Positions 26,305 to 40,147 are shown, counted from the stretch's first letter. The stretch: DNA of 64,000 nucleotides from Cardiobacteriaceae bacterium TAE3-ERU3 (GCA_019218315.1 JAHUUI010000003.1:144443-208442); one strand, 5' to 3'. Translations and numbers: made by a program. The notes: generated by a model not told the origin, from the sequence alone.

Positions 26305-27183
26305 TTACGCGTAAGCTTTGGCTTGCGCTTTGATCAATGACGTCGGCTCATCTGCTTCTGATATAGCTTCCGGCAAATCATGATTTAATTCCTCGCGCTC
26401 AATACGATAGAGCCGCTCGAGGTATTCTGGGGTTAACTCGGAAGATAATCCTTGATAAAAAATAGTCCCTTTTTGTAAGGCAACCACTTTTTCGCAATAG
26501 GCCAATGCATGCTCAACTTGATGCAGCGTCACCACCATCGTGATGCCGTCACGCTTACAAATATCCCTCAATATGGTTATCACGATCCGCGATGATTCAG
26601 GATCAAGAGAGGCAATTGGTTCATCAGCCAAAATCACCGATGCGCCCTGCATCAACGCGCGTGCAATAGCGACGCGCTGCTGTTGCCCGCCAGATAAAGT
26701 CGATACGCGTTGAAAAGCGTAATCTGCCATCCCAACCCGCTTCAGTGCATCCATTGCCTTTAATTTCTGCTGCAAGGTAAAGCGCTTAAAAAACGTACGC
26801 CAAAAAGGTGTGGAGCCAAGCGCACCGACCAACACATTTTCCAATGTGGTTAGGCGATTGACCAAATTAAACTGCTGAAAAATAAGCCCTATATGGCAAC
26901 GCTGCTGGCGGATACGACGGCTGAGACGCCCTTTTTCCTGAACGGTATTGCCTGCAACCGTAATACGGCTCGCGCTACTTGAATCTCCAGTAATCAATCC
27001 GCTGAGATGGCGCATCAAAGTTGACTTACCGGAACCTGACGGCCCGAGCAGCGCAACCATATCCCCTTCATGAATCGTCAATTCAGGAATATCCAAAACC
27101 TGCTTGCCATTAAAGCTTTTAACAAGGTTCTCGACCCTGACAGCAACGGCACCAGCAGTAGTATGCGTAGCTCGCTCCATCAC
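26305..27183 (-). CDS. phnC: Phosphonate-type ABC transporter ATP-binding protein
   Basis: 292-residue ATPase with Walker [19 protein letters not shown]-loop [20 protein letters not shown], signature [15 protein letters not shown], Walker [15 protein letters not shown] and switch histidine [10 protein letters not shown]. The [19 protein letters not shown] stretch is typical of PhnC. It is the first gene of the phnC-phnE-phnD operon. The 27184-27373 gap upstream must contain the promoter, but no Pho box was identified by eye. Confidence 0.9.
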   Translation of the reverse strand: MMERATHTTAGAVAVRVENLVKSFNGKQVLDIPELTIHEGDMVALLGPSGSGKSTLMRHLSGLITGDSSSASRITVAGNTVQEKGRLSRRIRQQRCHIGLIFQQFNLVNRLTTLENVLVGALGSTPFWRTFFKRFTLQQKLKAMDALKRVGMADYAFQRVSTLSGGQQQRVAIARALMQGASVILADEPIASLDPESSRIVITILRDICKRDGITMVVTLHQVEHALAYCEKVVALQKGTIFYQGLSSELTPEYLERLYRIEREELNHDLPEAISEADEPTSLIKAQAKAYA

Positions 27184-27373
27184 TCCACCATTAATGCGTT
27201 ATGAATTTAATAGCGGGCAATGTAACGGTATATTGTTACGACTTTATGTCAGTAGAATCTCACGATACATATAACTATGCATCAAAAAATGTACGCAATA
27301 TCAATTTCACCATATTGTTTTTACTAAATTAATATTAAGCGTAGAGCTTGATCACAGCAATTCGCTGCTTAGA

Positions 27374-27892
27374 TTAGGCGTCTAGATCATCTGCATTGGG
27401 CAAAATAGGCAGTTCATCAGCCGAACGCAGTGAAAAATCCTGTAAAAACCGTTCGGTGGTTGCGAGTAAATCCGGCCTTCCAGGCACTTCGCGCTGCCCG
27501 ATCACTTCAATCCACTGCACATCAAACAACTGGCGATAAACACCACTGCTGGTCGTCACCCCGCGAACCGCATCAATATCCGCACGGGTGACGGGTTGAT
27601 TGTAGGCAATATAGGCAAGCGTTTCCCAAAATGCACGTGAATAGCGCACCGGCTGTGCTGCTGCAAGTGCAGCTGCATCGTCAAAATAGGCTTCACGCAA
27701 CTGCAAGCGCCAACCGCCGCGCACTTCCATAACCACCATCGCGCTGTTTGCGTAAGCAACGGTTAACTCGCCAAGGGCATCACTAACCGCAGCCTCATCT
27801 GCAGCCAATACACCAGACAGAGTTTTGAGCGATAACGGCTCATCACGGGTAAAGAGCAGCGCTTCAATCCGACGAAACAATGGCTGTGCCAC
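27374..27892 (-). CDS. scpB: Segregation and condensation protein B
   Basis: Kleisin-associated winged-helix protein of the SMC-ScpAB condensin, 172 residues. Family features are PLFRRIEALLFTRDEPLSLK at the start, VRYSRAFWETLAYIAYNQPV, TRADIDAVRGVTTSSGVYRQ and the terminal GRPDLLATTERFLQDFSL. I choose GTG 27892, which shares one base with the scpA stop (TAGTG) and follows GGAGG. The upstream ATG at 27952 would lie inside scpA. Confidence 0.9.
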   Translation of the reverse strand: MAQPLFRRIEALLFTRDEPLSLKTLSGVLAADEAAVSDALGELTVAYANSAMVVMEVRGGWRLQLREAYFDDAAALAAAQPVRYSRAFWETLAYIAYNQPVTRADIDAVRGVTTSSGVYRQLFDVQWIEVIGQREVPGRPDLLATTERFLQDFSLRSADELPILPNADDLDA

Positions 27893-28677
27893 TACGCCAC
27901 CTCCGCTCGTGCTTGCATATAGACTGGCGTAAACAGCGCCTCCTGCTGCCACTGCAACTGCTGGCGCTTGTCGAGTTCTAGCATTGCCATCAACGACACC
28001 ACTAACCCACCACGCCCCTCATCTGCCGTATAAAAATCGTGCAATCCGTGCCATTCATCTTCATTAAGTGTTGCCATCATCATGTCCATACGTGTAGCCA
28101 GTGACCAGCGCTCCTTTTCTACAGCATGCGCCTTGCGCAGCGCTTGACGCGACAATAAACGCTGCATCGACAACGCCAGCAAATCCAAATCAGCTGTCGG
28201 TGGTTCAGGCGGCGCACTATTAACTGGCACACTGTGTGCCGACAACAACGTTCCATCACCGACAAATGCCATCAAAGACAGCTGCTCTGCCGCTTTACTG
28301 TTCTGCGCATATTCAAGCAATTGCGCCGCGAGGTCCGCGCGTGGATCTTGCTCAACATCATCGTCATCACTCATCGGAGGACGTGGCAACATCATGCGTG
28401 CCTTGATTTCCGCTAGCGTGGCCGCCATCAGCAAGTATTCTGCAACCACAGTCATGTCGCTTTCCTTCATTGCGTCCACATAAGCAAGATACTGCTCGGT
28501 GATCATCGCCACCGGAATGTCGAGAATATCAATATTGTGCTTGCGAATCAGATAGAGCAACAAATCCAGCGGCCCTTCAAACGCGGTCAGCAGGACGCGC
28601 AGCGCTTCCGGCGGGATATATAAATCCTTCGGCATACGCTCAAGTGGCTCGCCAAAAACGAGTATTTGTTGTTGCAT
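27892..28677 (-). CDS. scpA: Segregation and condensation protein A
   Basis: Kleisin subunit of the SMC-ScpAB complex, 261 residues. It has the N-terminal ALRVLLTAFEGPLDLLLYLI, then RKHNIDILDIPVAMITEQYL and AEYLLMAATLAEIKARMMLP, followed by an acidic linker (DDDDVEQDP) and a C-terminal winged-helix domain (VVSLMAMLELDKRQQLQWQQ). An smc gene is not in the window. scpB is translationally coupled downstream. Confidence 0.92.
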   Translation of the reverse strand: MQQQILVFGEPLERMPKDLYIPPEALRVLLTAFEGPLDLLLYLIRKHNIDILDIPVAMITEQYLAYVDAMKESDMTVVAEYLLMAATLAEIKARMMLPRPPMSDDDDVEQDPRADLAAQLLEYAQNSKAAEQLSLMAFVGDGTLLSAHSVPVNSAPPEPPTADLDLLALSMQRLLSRQALRKAHAVEKERWSLATRMDMMMATLNEDEWHGLHDFYTADEGRGGLVVSLMAMLELDKRQQLQWQQEALFTPVYMQARAEVA

Positions 28678-28779
28678 TTATTTATCCATAGCAGTATTTA
28701 TAGAATCGATCATTCTCAGCAAGCAAGTGGCTACCCCATGAGATATAATACTGCACTTGTTTTCGCTACCGGCAATATT

Positions 28780-31040
<2,261 letters not shown>

Positions 31041-31045
31041 TCATC

Positions 31046-32380
31046 ATGACTTCATGGCGCATGCTGCTTTCTGCACAAAGAATTGGGCAAGCAGCACAAC
31101 CCGAAGCTTCTGTACGATCTGAATTTCAGCGCGATGGCGACCGCATTATGTTCTCTGCGGCCTTCCGCCGCATGCAAGACAAAACTCAGGTCTTTCCACT
31201 GGAAAAGAATGACTATGTGCGCACTCGCCTGACGCATTCACTGGAGGTTTCATGTGTTGGGCGAAGCCTTGGCAGTAGCGTCGGTACGCAACTATTAAAA
31301 CGCAATCCTGACCTCAGAGACCACGGTATCCACGCCTCCGATATTGGCGACATTGTCGCCGCTGCCTGTCTTGCACACGATATCGGCAACCCACCATTTG
31401 GTCACTTCGGTGAACAAGCCATGCGTGATTACTTCATCAGCGGCAATGGCAAAAATATCATTCCACTGCTAGACAGTGAACAAGAAGCCGCAGATCTGCA
31501 CGCTATTGAAGGCAATGCACAAGGGTTTCGCATTATTAATCGTCTTGAAAGCCCTGATACCCGTGGAGGACTACGCCTTACCGCCGCGACACTGGCAGCG
31601 ACCAGTAAATACCCTTGCACAGCCTACGCCCAACGCGAGGTTGGGCTGAAAAAAAATGGTTGCTACCAAGATGACATTGAAGACTTTTCCAGCATTTTCA
31701 ACTCACTTGGCTTGGCTCAGATACACCCGCAAGCATGGCAACGCCATCCACTTTCTTTTCTCATGGAAGCCGCTGACGACATCTGCTATCTAATTGTTGA
31801 TATCGAAGATGCCTATCAAGTAGGCCAAATCGACCACCAAACTGCGCTTAAGAAGCTCGAAGCACTTGGAGGGGATCTTGTTGATCCTAGCCGCTATAGC
31901 AGCATGAGCAGCAAAAGCGACCAACTCAGTTACTTGCGCGCCAAAGCCATCGGTAAACTCGTGCACGAAACCGTTGATCAATTTTGGGCTGTTGAACCAG
32001 GATTGCTGAATGGAAGCCATACAGACGCTCTGCTCAAAAATATTCCTTCCATTAATCAGCTCAGTGAACTACGCACCTACGCAGCAAACTACATTTACGT
32101 CTCACGCCCTGTCGTCGAAGTACAAATTGCCGGGCACCGTATTCTCACTGGCCTACTCGATTTCTTTTGTACCGCAACAGTTAACCGACACCGTGAACTG
32201 ACCACTGGCAAGCGCCATGATGAAATGATACTTGCCCTGCTACCACAGCGTTACAAGCGCTATAACGACAGCCTTTACCAAAAGCTACTCGGCGTCTGTG
32301 ACTATATCACTGGCATGACTGACTCTTATGCAGTCTCACTGTATAAGAAACTCACCGGCATTTCCTTACCAGTTAACTAA
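31046..32380 (+). CDS. dgt: Deoxyguanosinetriphosphate triphosphohydrolase-like protein
   Basis: HD-domain dNTP triphosphohydrolase, 444 residues, which cleaves dNTP to nucleoside and triphosphate. Metal-binding His and Asp residues are in RLTHSLEVSCVGRSLG and AACLAHDIGNPPFGHFGEQ. Further landmarks are EGNAQGFRIINRLE and SFLMEAADDICYLIVDIEDA. The start, 5 bases after the kdsA stop, indicates co-transcription. Length fits the E. coli-like class better than the short dGTPases. Confidence 0.93.
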   Translation: MTSWRMLLSAQRIGQAAQPEASVRSEFQRDGDRIMFSAAFRRMQDKTQVFPLEKNDYVRTRLTHSLEVSCVGRSLGSSVGTQLLKRNPDLRDHGIHASDIGDIVAAACLAHDIGNPPFGHFGEQAMRDYFISGNGKNIIPLLDSEQEAADLHAIEGNAQGFRIINRLESPDTRGGLRLTAATLAATSKYPCTAYAQREVGLKKNGCYQDDIEDFSSIFNSLGLAQIHPQAWQRHPLSFLMEAADDICYLIVDIEDAYQVGQIDHQTALKKLEALGGDLVDPSRYSSMSSKSDQLSYLRAKAIGKLVHETVDQFWAVEPGLLNGSHTDALLKNIPSINQLSELRTYAANYIYVSRPVVEVQIAGHRILTGLLDFFCTATVNRHRELTTGKRHDEMILALLPQRYKRYNDSLYQKLLGVCDYITGMTDSYAVSLYKKLTGISLPVN

Positions 32381-32388
32381 GGACTTTT

Positions 32389-33402
32389 ATGAATAAGCCT
32401 ACTACCGGCTGGATCATTGGTCATTTTGAACCTCTGCATCAAGGCCACATCAAGCTGATACAACACGCCGTCGGCTTGGTAAACCAGCTTCATATCGTCA
32501 TATTGAACCATCCGAATCCAAACCCTGATTATCCAGTTACTTTGCAAGACAAAGCCCGCTGGTTACAGCGTGCATTCCGTGCCTTCGACTTTGTACAGCT
32601 GCATACTTACGACATGATCAACATTGATCCGAGTGCCAAAGATGCCCAAGCCAAGCTCAAACAGCTACGAGAAGCCTGCGGTATCAGTGCCAAAGCGCGC
32701 CTGATCAGTGACGAAAGCCACCCGTGGCGTGAGCACTTACCCCCTGAGCGGCTTATTTTGTTACCACGCCACGACCGCTACGACACAGACACCATCCACA
32801 ACGACCCAGTCAACCACTGGCACTATATTCACCCTACCGCACGACGCAACTACACACAAACCGTCGTCGTTGCCGGCGGCGAAAGTTCCGGCAAAACCAC
32901 GCTGGTACACAAACTTGCCAACCGCTTCCTTGCCGACTACGTCCTCGAACTTGGTCGCCTCTATGTCGACTACGACCTCGGCGGCAGCGAACTTGCCCTG
33001 CAATACAGCGACTATCAGCGTATCGCCATCGACCATGCCAAAGCAGTCAATAACGCCCTCGAAGCACCCAAAGCTCCGGTCACTATTATCGACACCGATT
33101 TCGTCACCACTCAGGCATTTTGTGAAATCTACGAAGGACAAACCGATCCTACCGTTGCAACTTTCATCGATCAAATGCGCTTCAGCCACACCATCCTGCT
33201 CAATAACAACACCGTGTGGGTAGATGACGGATTGCGCTCACTCGGCAGTGAGCAACAACGGCAAACGTTCCAAAACAAACTCAAGGAAATCTATACCCGC
33301 CACAGCATTAAATGCCATGAAATACACGATAGCGGCTACCACGCTCGCTACGAAAATGCCGTAGATTACATCGTGCAAAATATCTATAACGGCAAATCCT
33401 AA
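32389..33402 (+). CDS. nadR: NadR-type NMN adenylyltransferase / nicotinamide riboside kinase
   Basis: 337-residue bifunctional enzyme making NAD from nicotinamide riboside. The N-terminal nucleotidyltransferase domain starts directly with TGWIIGHFEPLHQGHIKLI (HxGH motif). The C-terminal kinase has P-loop VVAGGESSGKTTLVHKLANR. The N-terminal helix-turn-helix repressor domain of enterobacterial NadR is absent, as in Haemophilus, so it should act as an enzyme only. The usual GxFxPxHxGH is GHFEPLHQGH here, with His instead of Lys at the third position. pnuC lies one gene downstream, forming a salvage pair. Confidence 0.9.
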   Translation: MNKPTTGWIIGHFEPLHQGHIKLIQHAVGLVNQLHIVILNHPNPNPDYPVTLQDKARWLQRAFRAFDFVQLHTYDMINIDPSAKDAQAKLKQLREACGISAKARLISDESHPWREHLPPERLILLPRHDRYDTDTIHNDPVNHWHYIHPTARRNYTQTVVVAGGESSGKTTLVHKLANRFLADYVLELGRLYVDYDLGGSELALQYSDYQRIAIDHAKAVNNALEAPKAPVTIIDTDFVTTQAFCEIYEGQTDPTVATFIDQMRFSHTILLNNNTVWVDDGLRSLGSEQQRQTFQNKLKEIYTRHSIKCHEIHDSGYHARYENAVDYIVQNIYNGKS

Positions 33403-33419
33403 ACCTTTGCAACCCCATC

Positions 33420-34610
33420 ATGGCAAAACTATTTTTTACGATATTTCTGCTATTTATTGCCACTACCACGTGGGCTGAAGATCCTGCCACGACCCTCTAC
33501 CTGCTCGGCTACGACATTCCGACCGAGCAGCGTCAGCAAGTAGTTGCGCAAGATGTCGCTGCGATCAAAACCGATATTGCCGAACGTAGCAAAGCCCCAT
33601 TGTGGCGCATCATTCAAGGCAAAGAAGCACCTCCCTACCCACAACCCAGCCGCGATACCTATCCCAATATCGATCTCCGTCCTTTAACGCTGTGCCGTAA
33701 AGTTAATGATTGTCCGCAAGATATTGCACAAAATCCACAATCTTTCCACGATAGCCTTAAGACACTTGCGCCCGTTCTGCGTGATATTGACGACCTACAG
33801 CACAGCCCGAGTGCTGCACTGCATACGCCATTTCAGGGCGAACTCGCCACCTTTCACAGCCCTATCCCTGCGTATCAATACCTCATTCAACCACTTGTCA
33901 CCCGCAACGCCATTATGCTGCAAGATGATCTCGAACAAGGCACTATCCAAGCCTGCATCAGTATCAACTTCGGCAAAAACCTCATTCGCAGCCAAAGCAA
34001 CCTCGTCCAATCCATCATTGGCGCGACGCTGATCGACTACAACCTCGATCTACTCGCACATTACCCTCAACGTAACTTACCTGAGCAATGCCAAAGTGCA
34101 TTACAACCACTCGATAGCACTACCATCAGCCTATGCCCACTGATGCAATACGAGACAAACCTGAATACCAACATCATCCATACCTTGCCTAACATTCCTT
34201 TCCTGCTCAGTCATAACCACACTATTGCCCTTATGGACGAACAGTATGCACAGTACTGCAGCAATATATGGCAACAAAATATTTCCCTTGATCACATTGC
34301 AACCGCAGTGATCACAGACCACACACCACGCAAACAGTGCCTACTCAATACCATTGGCTGTATCTTGAACGACATCGAAAAACCCGATTACAGCGCCTAC
34401 CAAAACCGCCTGCAAGACAGCAACGCCTACCTGCGCCTTTGGCAAGCTGCACATGACCCTGATTGCCAGCAAGACCCCACTGCCTATATTGCAAAAATTG
34501 CCCCCACCTGGGCTGAACAACGCAACCTTCATCTTGACGACAATCGCCTTACAATCAACACATACAACAGGCAACGCCGTAAACACATCAGCGTCGCTTG
34601 CCAACCTTAA
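33420..34610 (+). CDS. Secreted protein of unknown function between nadR and pnuC
   Basis: 396 residues with a Sec signal peptide (MAKLFFTIFLLFIATTTWAE, cleavage after TTWA). The mature protein has about a dozen Cys, several in spaced pairs (LCRKVNDC; QCLLNTIGC), suggesting disulfides and periplasmic folding. It contains a GYDIPTEQRQQVVAQDVAAI segment near the N-terminus. No catalytic motif is recognised, and it does not resemble NadN or the e(P4) phosphatase. It lies 17 bases after nadR and 36 before pnuC on the same strand, so it is likely in the same operon. A role in nicotinamide nucleotide uptake is only a guess from position. Confidence 0.8.
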   Translation: MAKLFFTIFLLFIATTTWAEDPATTLYLLGYDIPTEQRQQVVAQDVAAIKTDIAERSKAPLWRIIQGKEAPPYPQPSRDTYPNIDLRPLTLCRKVNDCPQDIAQNPQSFHDSLKTLAPVLRDIDDLQHSPSAALHTPFQGELATFHSPIPAYQYLIQPLVTRNAIMLQDDLEQGTIQACISINFGKNLIRSQSNLVQSIIGATLIDYNLDLLAHYPQRNLPEQCQSALQPLDSTTISLCPLMQYETNLNTNIIHTLPNIPFLLSHNHTIALMDEQYAQYCSNIWQQNISLDHIATAVITDHTPRKQCLLNTIGCILNDIEKPDYSAYQNRLQDSNAYLRLWQAAHDPDCQQDPTAYIAKIAPTWAEQRNLHLDDNRLTINTYNRQRRKHISVACQP

Positions 34611-34646
34611 CCCTTTCTTTCTCTGACTCACACAAGGAAACTACGC

Positions 34647-35393
34647 ATGAATATCCTCGATAAAATCACCGGACCTTGGCAACGCCAATGGGCTATTCTT
34701 TGGTTCATTTGCGGCGCTATCGCGCTCAGCGCAGGCTTTTGGTACAGCACCGATCACAGCCAGCTTGAAATTATCAAGCTCATCGTTGCGCTGATTGGGC
34801 TGGTCTGCGTTGTTGCGCTGGCCTTCCGCCGTAACATTGCCGGTAACGGCCTTGGTATCACCGCCAACGTCGGCGAAATCTTCGTACAGGGTCGCAGCGG
34901 CGCAACCGGGCTGATGCTCGCACCCATTTTCTACCTCACCACCCATCTCTACGGCCTCTACTACTGGCATAAAAATGAAGATGGCGACGGCAACATGATT
35001 CCACGCAAAGCTAACGCTACCGTGTGGATCATCACCGCCATTTTTATCGCAGCTGGGCTTGCCGTATTCCCTTGGGTCAACGAACAGCTTCAACAATACA
35101 GCTTCATTGAAAGTGGTAGTGATACTGCGATCAGCTTTGCTGGCATTAATTTAAGCTGGTATGCAATTAACGTGATTGCATTCGTTCTCGGCGTCACCGC
35201 ACAAACTACCATGATTCTGCGCTATTCATTTTCATGGGGCATCTGGATACTGGTTAATTGCGTGTGGCTAGCAGTCAATATTGCCAACCACAACACCATT
35301 TTTGCCATCCAAACCATCGTCTATCAAATTAATGCATTTATCGGCCTTTACGAATGGTGGCAAAGCAGCCGTAAAACAACTGTGAAGCGCTAA
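34647..35393 (+). CDS. pnuC: Nicotinamide riboside transporter PnuC
   Basis: Inner-membrane facilitator for nicotinamide riboside, 248 residues with about seven helices. Family segments are ANVGEIFVQGRSGATGLML, FYLTTHLYGLYYWHKNEDGD, the VTAQTTMILRYSFSW segment and a C-terminal YQINAFIGLYEWWQSSR, which includes the aromatic substrate-binding pattern NAFIGLYEW. Uptake is driven by phosphorylation through NadR, encoded two genes upstream. It is the last gene of the operon and is followed by a strong terminator. Confidence 0.9.
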   Translation: MNILDKITGPWQRQWAILWFICGAIALSAGFWYSTDHSQLEIIKLIVALIGLVCVVALAFRRNIAGNGLGITANVGEIFVQGRSGATGLMLAPIFYLTTHLYGLYYWHKNEDGDGNMIPRKANATVWIITAIFIAAGLAVFPWVNEQLQQYSFIESGSDTAISFAGINLSWYAINVIAFVLGVTAQTTMILRYSFSWGIWILVNCVWLAVNIANHNTIFAIQTIVYQINAFIGLYEWWQSSRKTTVKR

Positions 35394-35430
35394 ATTTCAC
35401 GTTTAAAAACATAATGCTATTTTGACAACA

Positions 35431-35463
35431 AACGGGCATATCCAGTACACGGATATGCCCGTT
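35431..35463 (+). terminator. Rho-independent terminator after pnuC
   Basis: AACGGGCATATCC (35431-35443) and GGATATGCCCGTT (35451-35463) form a 13-bp perfect stem with a 7-base loop, ending in a short T-rich tail. Confidence 0.8.
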
Positions 35464-35466
35464 TTA

Positions 35467-37904
<2,438 letters not shown>

Positions 37905-37923
37905 GTTAAAGTATCACACTTGC

Positions 37924-37964
37924 AAAAAGCCCCCACTTGCCGCAAGCAAGTGGGGGCTTTTTTT
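37924..37964. terminator. Strong bidirectional terminator after gyrB
   Basis: AAAAAGCCCCCACTTGC (37924-37940), loop CGCAA, and GCAAGTGGGGGCTTTTT (37946-37962), with further T to 37964. It is a 17-bp perfect stem between the convergent gyrB and rppH. Confidence 0.95.
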
Positions 37965-38022
37965 GATCTATCTCAAAACAACGTCAAACGCTAGATTAGA
38001 TACGATCTAGCCCTAGCTAGGA

Positions 38023-38634
38023 TTAGCGTGAACGGGAACGCTTGGCAAATGACGGTGCTTTACGGCGCTTATTAGATGGATCGCGCTGCTTATCGACCGG
38101 CTCTTTACGCGCAGATGACGGCTGCGCCAAATTAGGCACTTTACTTGCTAATTCATCAAGAGCCTGCTTGTATACTTTACGCTTGAAATGTACCACTTGA
38201 TTAGCTGGCGACCAGTAATCCACCCAGCACCAATCATCAAACTCAGGCTTTGAGCAAGCTGCCAAATTCACATCATTATCGCTGGTGCGCAAACGCAGCA
38301 AATACCATTTTTGCTTTTGCCCAATACACTGCACCATACCGGGGCGACGCCGACGACGATAACGCACAGGCAAACGATATTTAAGCCAGCTTGACGTCTC
38401 AGCAATAATCTCAACATGCTCGCCTTTTAAGCCAGTTTCTTCGTATAGCTCACGCAACATTGCCTGCTCAGCCGATTCACCAGCATTCACACCACCTTGT
38501 GGAAATTGCCACGAATCTTGCCCACGACGCTTGCCCCAAAAAGCTTGGCCGTGCTCGTTGACGATAATAATAGCTACATTAAAACGATAGCCCTGCTCGT
38601 CAAAAATACTTTCTTCTAGTTGATTATTATCCAT
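38023..38634 (-). CDS. rppH: RNA pyrophosphohydrolase (Nudix)
   Basis: Removes pyrophosphate from 5'-triphosphate mRNA to start decay, 203 residues. The start GYRFNVAIIIVNEHGQAFWG is followed by GQDSWQFPQGGVNAGES and the Nudix helix AMLRELYEETGL. WLKYRLPVRYRRRRRPG and GQKQKWYLLRL are typical of RppH. The C-terminal 45 residues form a very basic Arg/Lys/Ser tail (KRRKAPSFAKRSRSR), longer than in E. coli (176 residues). ptsP or a ptsN-type neighbour is absent. Confidence 0.93.
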   Translation of the reverse strand: MDNNQLEESIFDEQGYRFNVAIIIVNEHGQAFWGKRRGQDSWQFPQGGVNAGESAEQAMLRELYEETGLKGEHVEIIAETSSWLKYRLPVRYRRRRRPGMVQCIGQKQKWYLLRLRTSDNDVNLAACSKPEFDDWCWVDYWSPANQVVHFKRKVYKQALDELASKVPNLAQPSSARKEPVDKQRDPSNKRRKAPSFAKRSRSR

Positions 38635-38952
38635 GTCGGTATTGTTTCACAAGTACCTGTTTAGCACAATAAGACAGCCCTTAAAGGACGTTATAAATAG
38701 GCAAATAGATAGGCCAGGAGAAAGGCATTAAGATTATTTTTATGGTGAAAGTAGTGGCTGCCCAAATAATACGCGCGTAATCAACGACACAATAACCTAT
38801 AAATTAAAGTAAACATTATCTAACAAGCCATAAACATGACAAATCATCACAATAAAACGGATTAATTCTTTACTTGATTTATACCCAGATCAAAGGTTAG
38901 GATGCATCTTTAATTAATAATCCATCCTATTAAGATCATCATCCGGTTTTTC
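38635..38952. other. Intergenic region between divergent rppH and bfd
   Basis: About 318 AT-rich bases without a supportable gene. A possible bfd promoter is TTGATT-N17-TAGGAT around 38874-38903. Just downstream, TAGGATG (38898-38904) and CATCCTA (38923-38929) form an inverted repeat with an 18-base spacer that could be an operator or leader stem. A clear Fur box was not found. Confidence 0.4.
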
Positions 38953-39180
38953 ATGTATATCTGCATTTGTCGAAAAATAAGTGACCACGCAATTATCAAA
39001 GCCATTGAACATGGCGCGGATAATCGCGTTGCGCTGATTAATGCGCTCGGCGTTGGTACCGGCTGTGGAAAATGTCTGGACGCCGTGGACGAACTAATCA
39101 GCGAATACGCTCATCACGGCAAAAACGCCGGCCAGCCTCAAGCCGTACCGACGTTATTCACACCTAAGACAGCAGCGTAA
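38953..39180 (+). CDS. bfd: Bacterioferritin-associated ferredoxin
   Basis: 75-residue [2Fe-2S] protein that reduces bacterioferritin-stored iron for release. The four ligands are Cys4 and Cys6 in MYICICRKIS and two Cys in GVGTGCGKCLDAVDELI, the standard Bfd pattern. The C-terminal 20 residues are an unconserved tail. It is convergent with the two bacterioferritin genes, which end 15 bases beyond its stop. Confidence 0.93.
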   Translation: MYICICRKISDHAIIKAIEHGADNRVALINALGVGTGCGKCLDAVDELISEYAHHGKNAGQPQAVPTLFTPKTAA

Positions 39181-39195
39181 TTACAACTGCTATAT

Positions 39196-39672
39196 TTAGC
39201 TTGCTGAGGAAACTGCCCTTTGCAGGTAGTTTGGCAAGCTTAGATTTTCAATCAGGTCTTGCTGTGTTTCTAGCCAGTCGACATACTCTTCAACGTCGTC
39301 AAACAGCTTTTCGACCAAATCACGCGAGACGTAATCTTCTTCCTTTTCCAAGGTCGTAATCGCATCGCGCAAGCTCTTGTGCTGATCACGCGCAACTTTC
39401 AAATCGCATTCGATCGCTTCTTGCACATTCTCACCAATGAATAACTTGCCGAGATCCTGCAGATTAGGCAATCCTTCAAGCAGGAAAATACGCTCAATCA
39501 AGTCATCAGCGTTCTTCATCGCCTGAATAGACTGCTTATACATCACTTTACCGAGTGATTCATAGCCAAAGTTCTTCAGCATGCGTGCATGCAGAAAATA
39601 TTGGTTAATCACCGTCAGTTCGTGGCGTAACAAGCCATTGAGGGTGTCAAGTACTTTATCCGTCGTTTTCAT
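39196..39672 (-). CDS. bfrB: Bacterioferritin subunit, heme-binding and ferroxidase-deficient (BfrB-like)
   Basis: 158-residue four-helix ferritin-like subunit starting at ATG 39672 after AAGGAT. Aligned by eye with E. coli Bfr, the heme-ligand Met52 is retained in SIQAMKNADDLIERI. The ferroxidase ligands Glu51 and His54 are replaced by Ala and Asn, Glu94 is lost in DLKVARDQHK, and His130 is Tyr in VEEYVDWLETQQDL. So this subunit should bind heme but not oxidise iron. The preceding gene has the opposite pattern. The longer frame to 39726 overlaps bfrA and is rejected. Confidence 0.88.
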   Translation of the reverse strand: MKTTDKVLDTLNGLLRHELTVINQYFLHARMLKNFGYESLGKVMYKQSIQAMKNADDLIERIFLLEGLPNLQDLGKLFIGENVQEAIECDLKVARDQHKSLRDAITTLEKEEDYVSRDLVEKLFDDVEEYVDWLETQQDLIENLSLPNYLQRAVSSAS

Positions 39673-39682
39673 GGCGCAATCC

Positions 39683-40147
39683 TTACGACTGGCTTTGCAG
39701 ATAGTTTTGCAAGCCCATATCGTCAATTAGGCGCAACTGCTGCTCAAGCCAGTGTGCGTGATCTTCTTCTGTATCTTTCAATTGAACAACAAGCAGATCA
39801 CGGGTGACATAGTCCTGATGTTCTTCGCACAACTTGATACCGCGCTTGAGGTTATCGCGTACGCGGTATTCCAACTCAAGGTCTTTTTGCAACATTTCAG
39901 GTACGCTGCTGCCAATATCAAGTTTTTCAACCTGCATATTTGGCGTACCTTCAAGCATTAATACACGGCTGATCATGGCGCTGGCATGCTCAGTTTCATG
40001 CTCCATTTCGTGGTTATTGGCTTCATACAACTTGGTATAGCCCCACTCCTGATACAGGCGTGAATGGATGAAATACTGATCACGCGCAGCCAGTTCGCCG
40101 CCGATCATTTCATTCAAATATGCAATAACTTCTGGATGACCTTTCAT
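39683..40147 (-). CDS. bfrA: Bacterioferritin subunit with ferroxidase centre (BfrA-like)
   Basis: 154-residue bacterioferritin starting at ATG 40147 ([20 protein letters not shown]). The ferroxidase ligands are present: Glu18 region [16 protein letters not shown], the [12 protein letters not shown] pair (Glu51, His54), and [16 protein letters not shown] (Glu127, His130). The heme-binding Met52 position is Thr, so it probably binds no heme by itself. It is paired with BfrB 10 bases downstream, as in Neisseria-type two-subunit bacterioferritin. The start at 40192 is rejected because the family begins MKG. Confidence 0.88.
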   Translation of the reverse strand: MKGHPEVIAYLNEMIGGELAARDQYFIHSRLYQEWGYTKLYEANNHEMEHETEHASAMISRVLMLEGTPNMQVEKLDIGSSVPEMLQKDLELEYRVRDNLKRGIKLCEEHQDYVTRDLLVVQLKDTEEDHAHWLEQQLRLIDDMGLQNYLQSQS

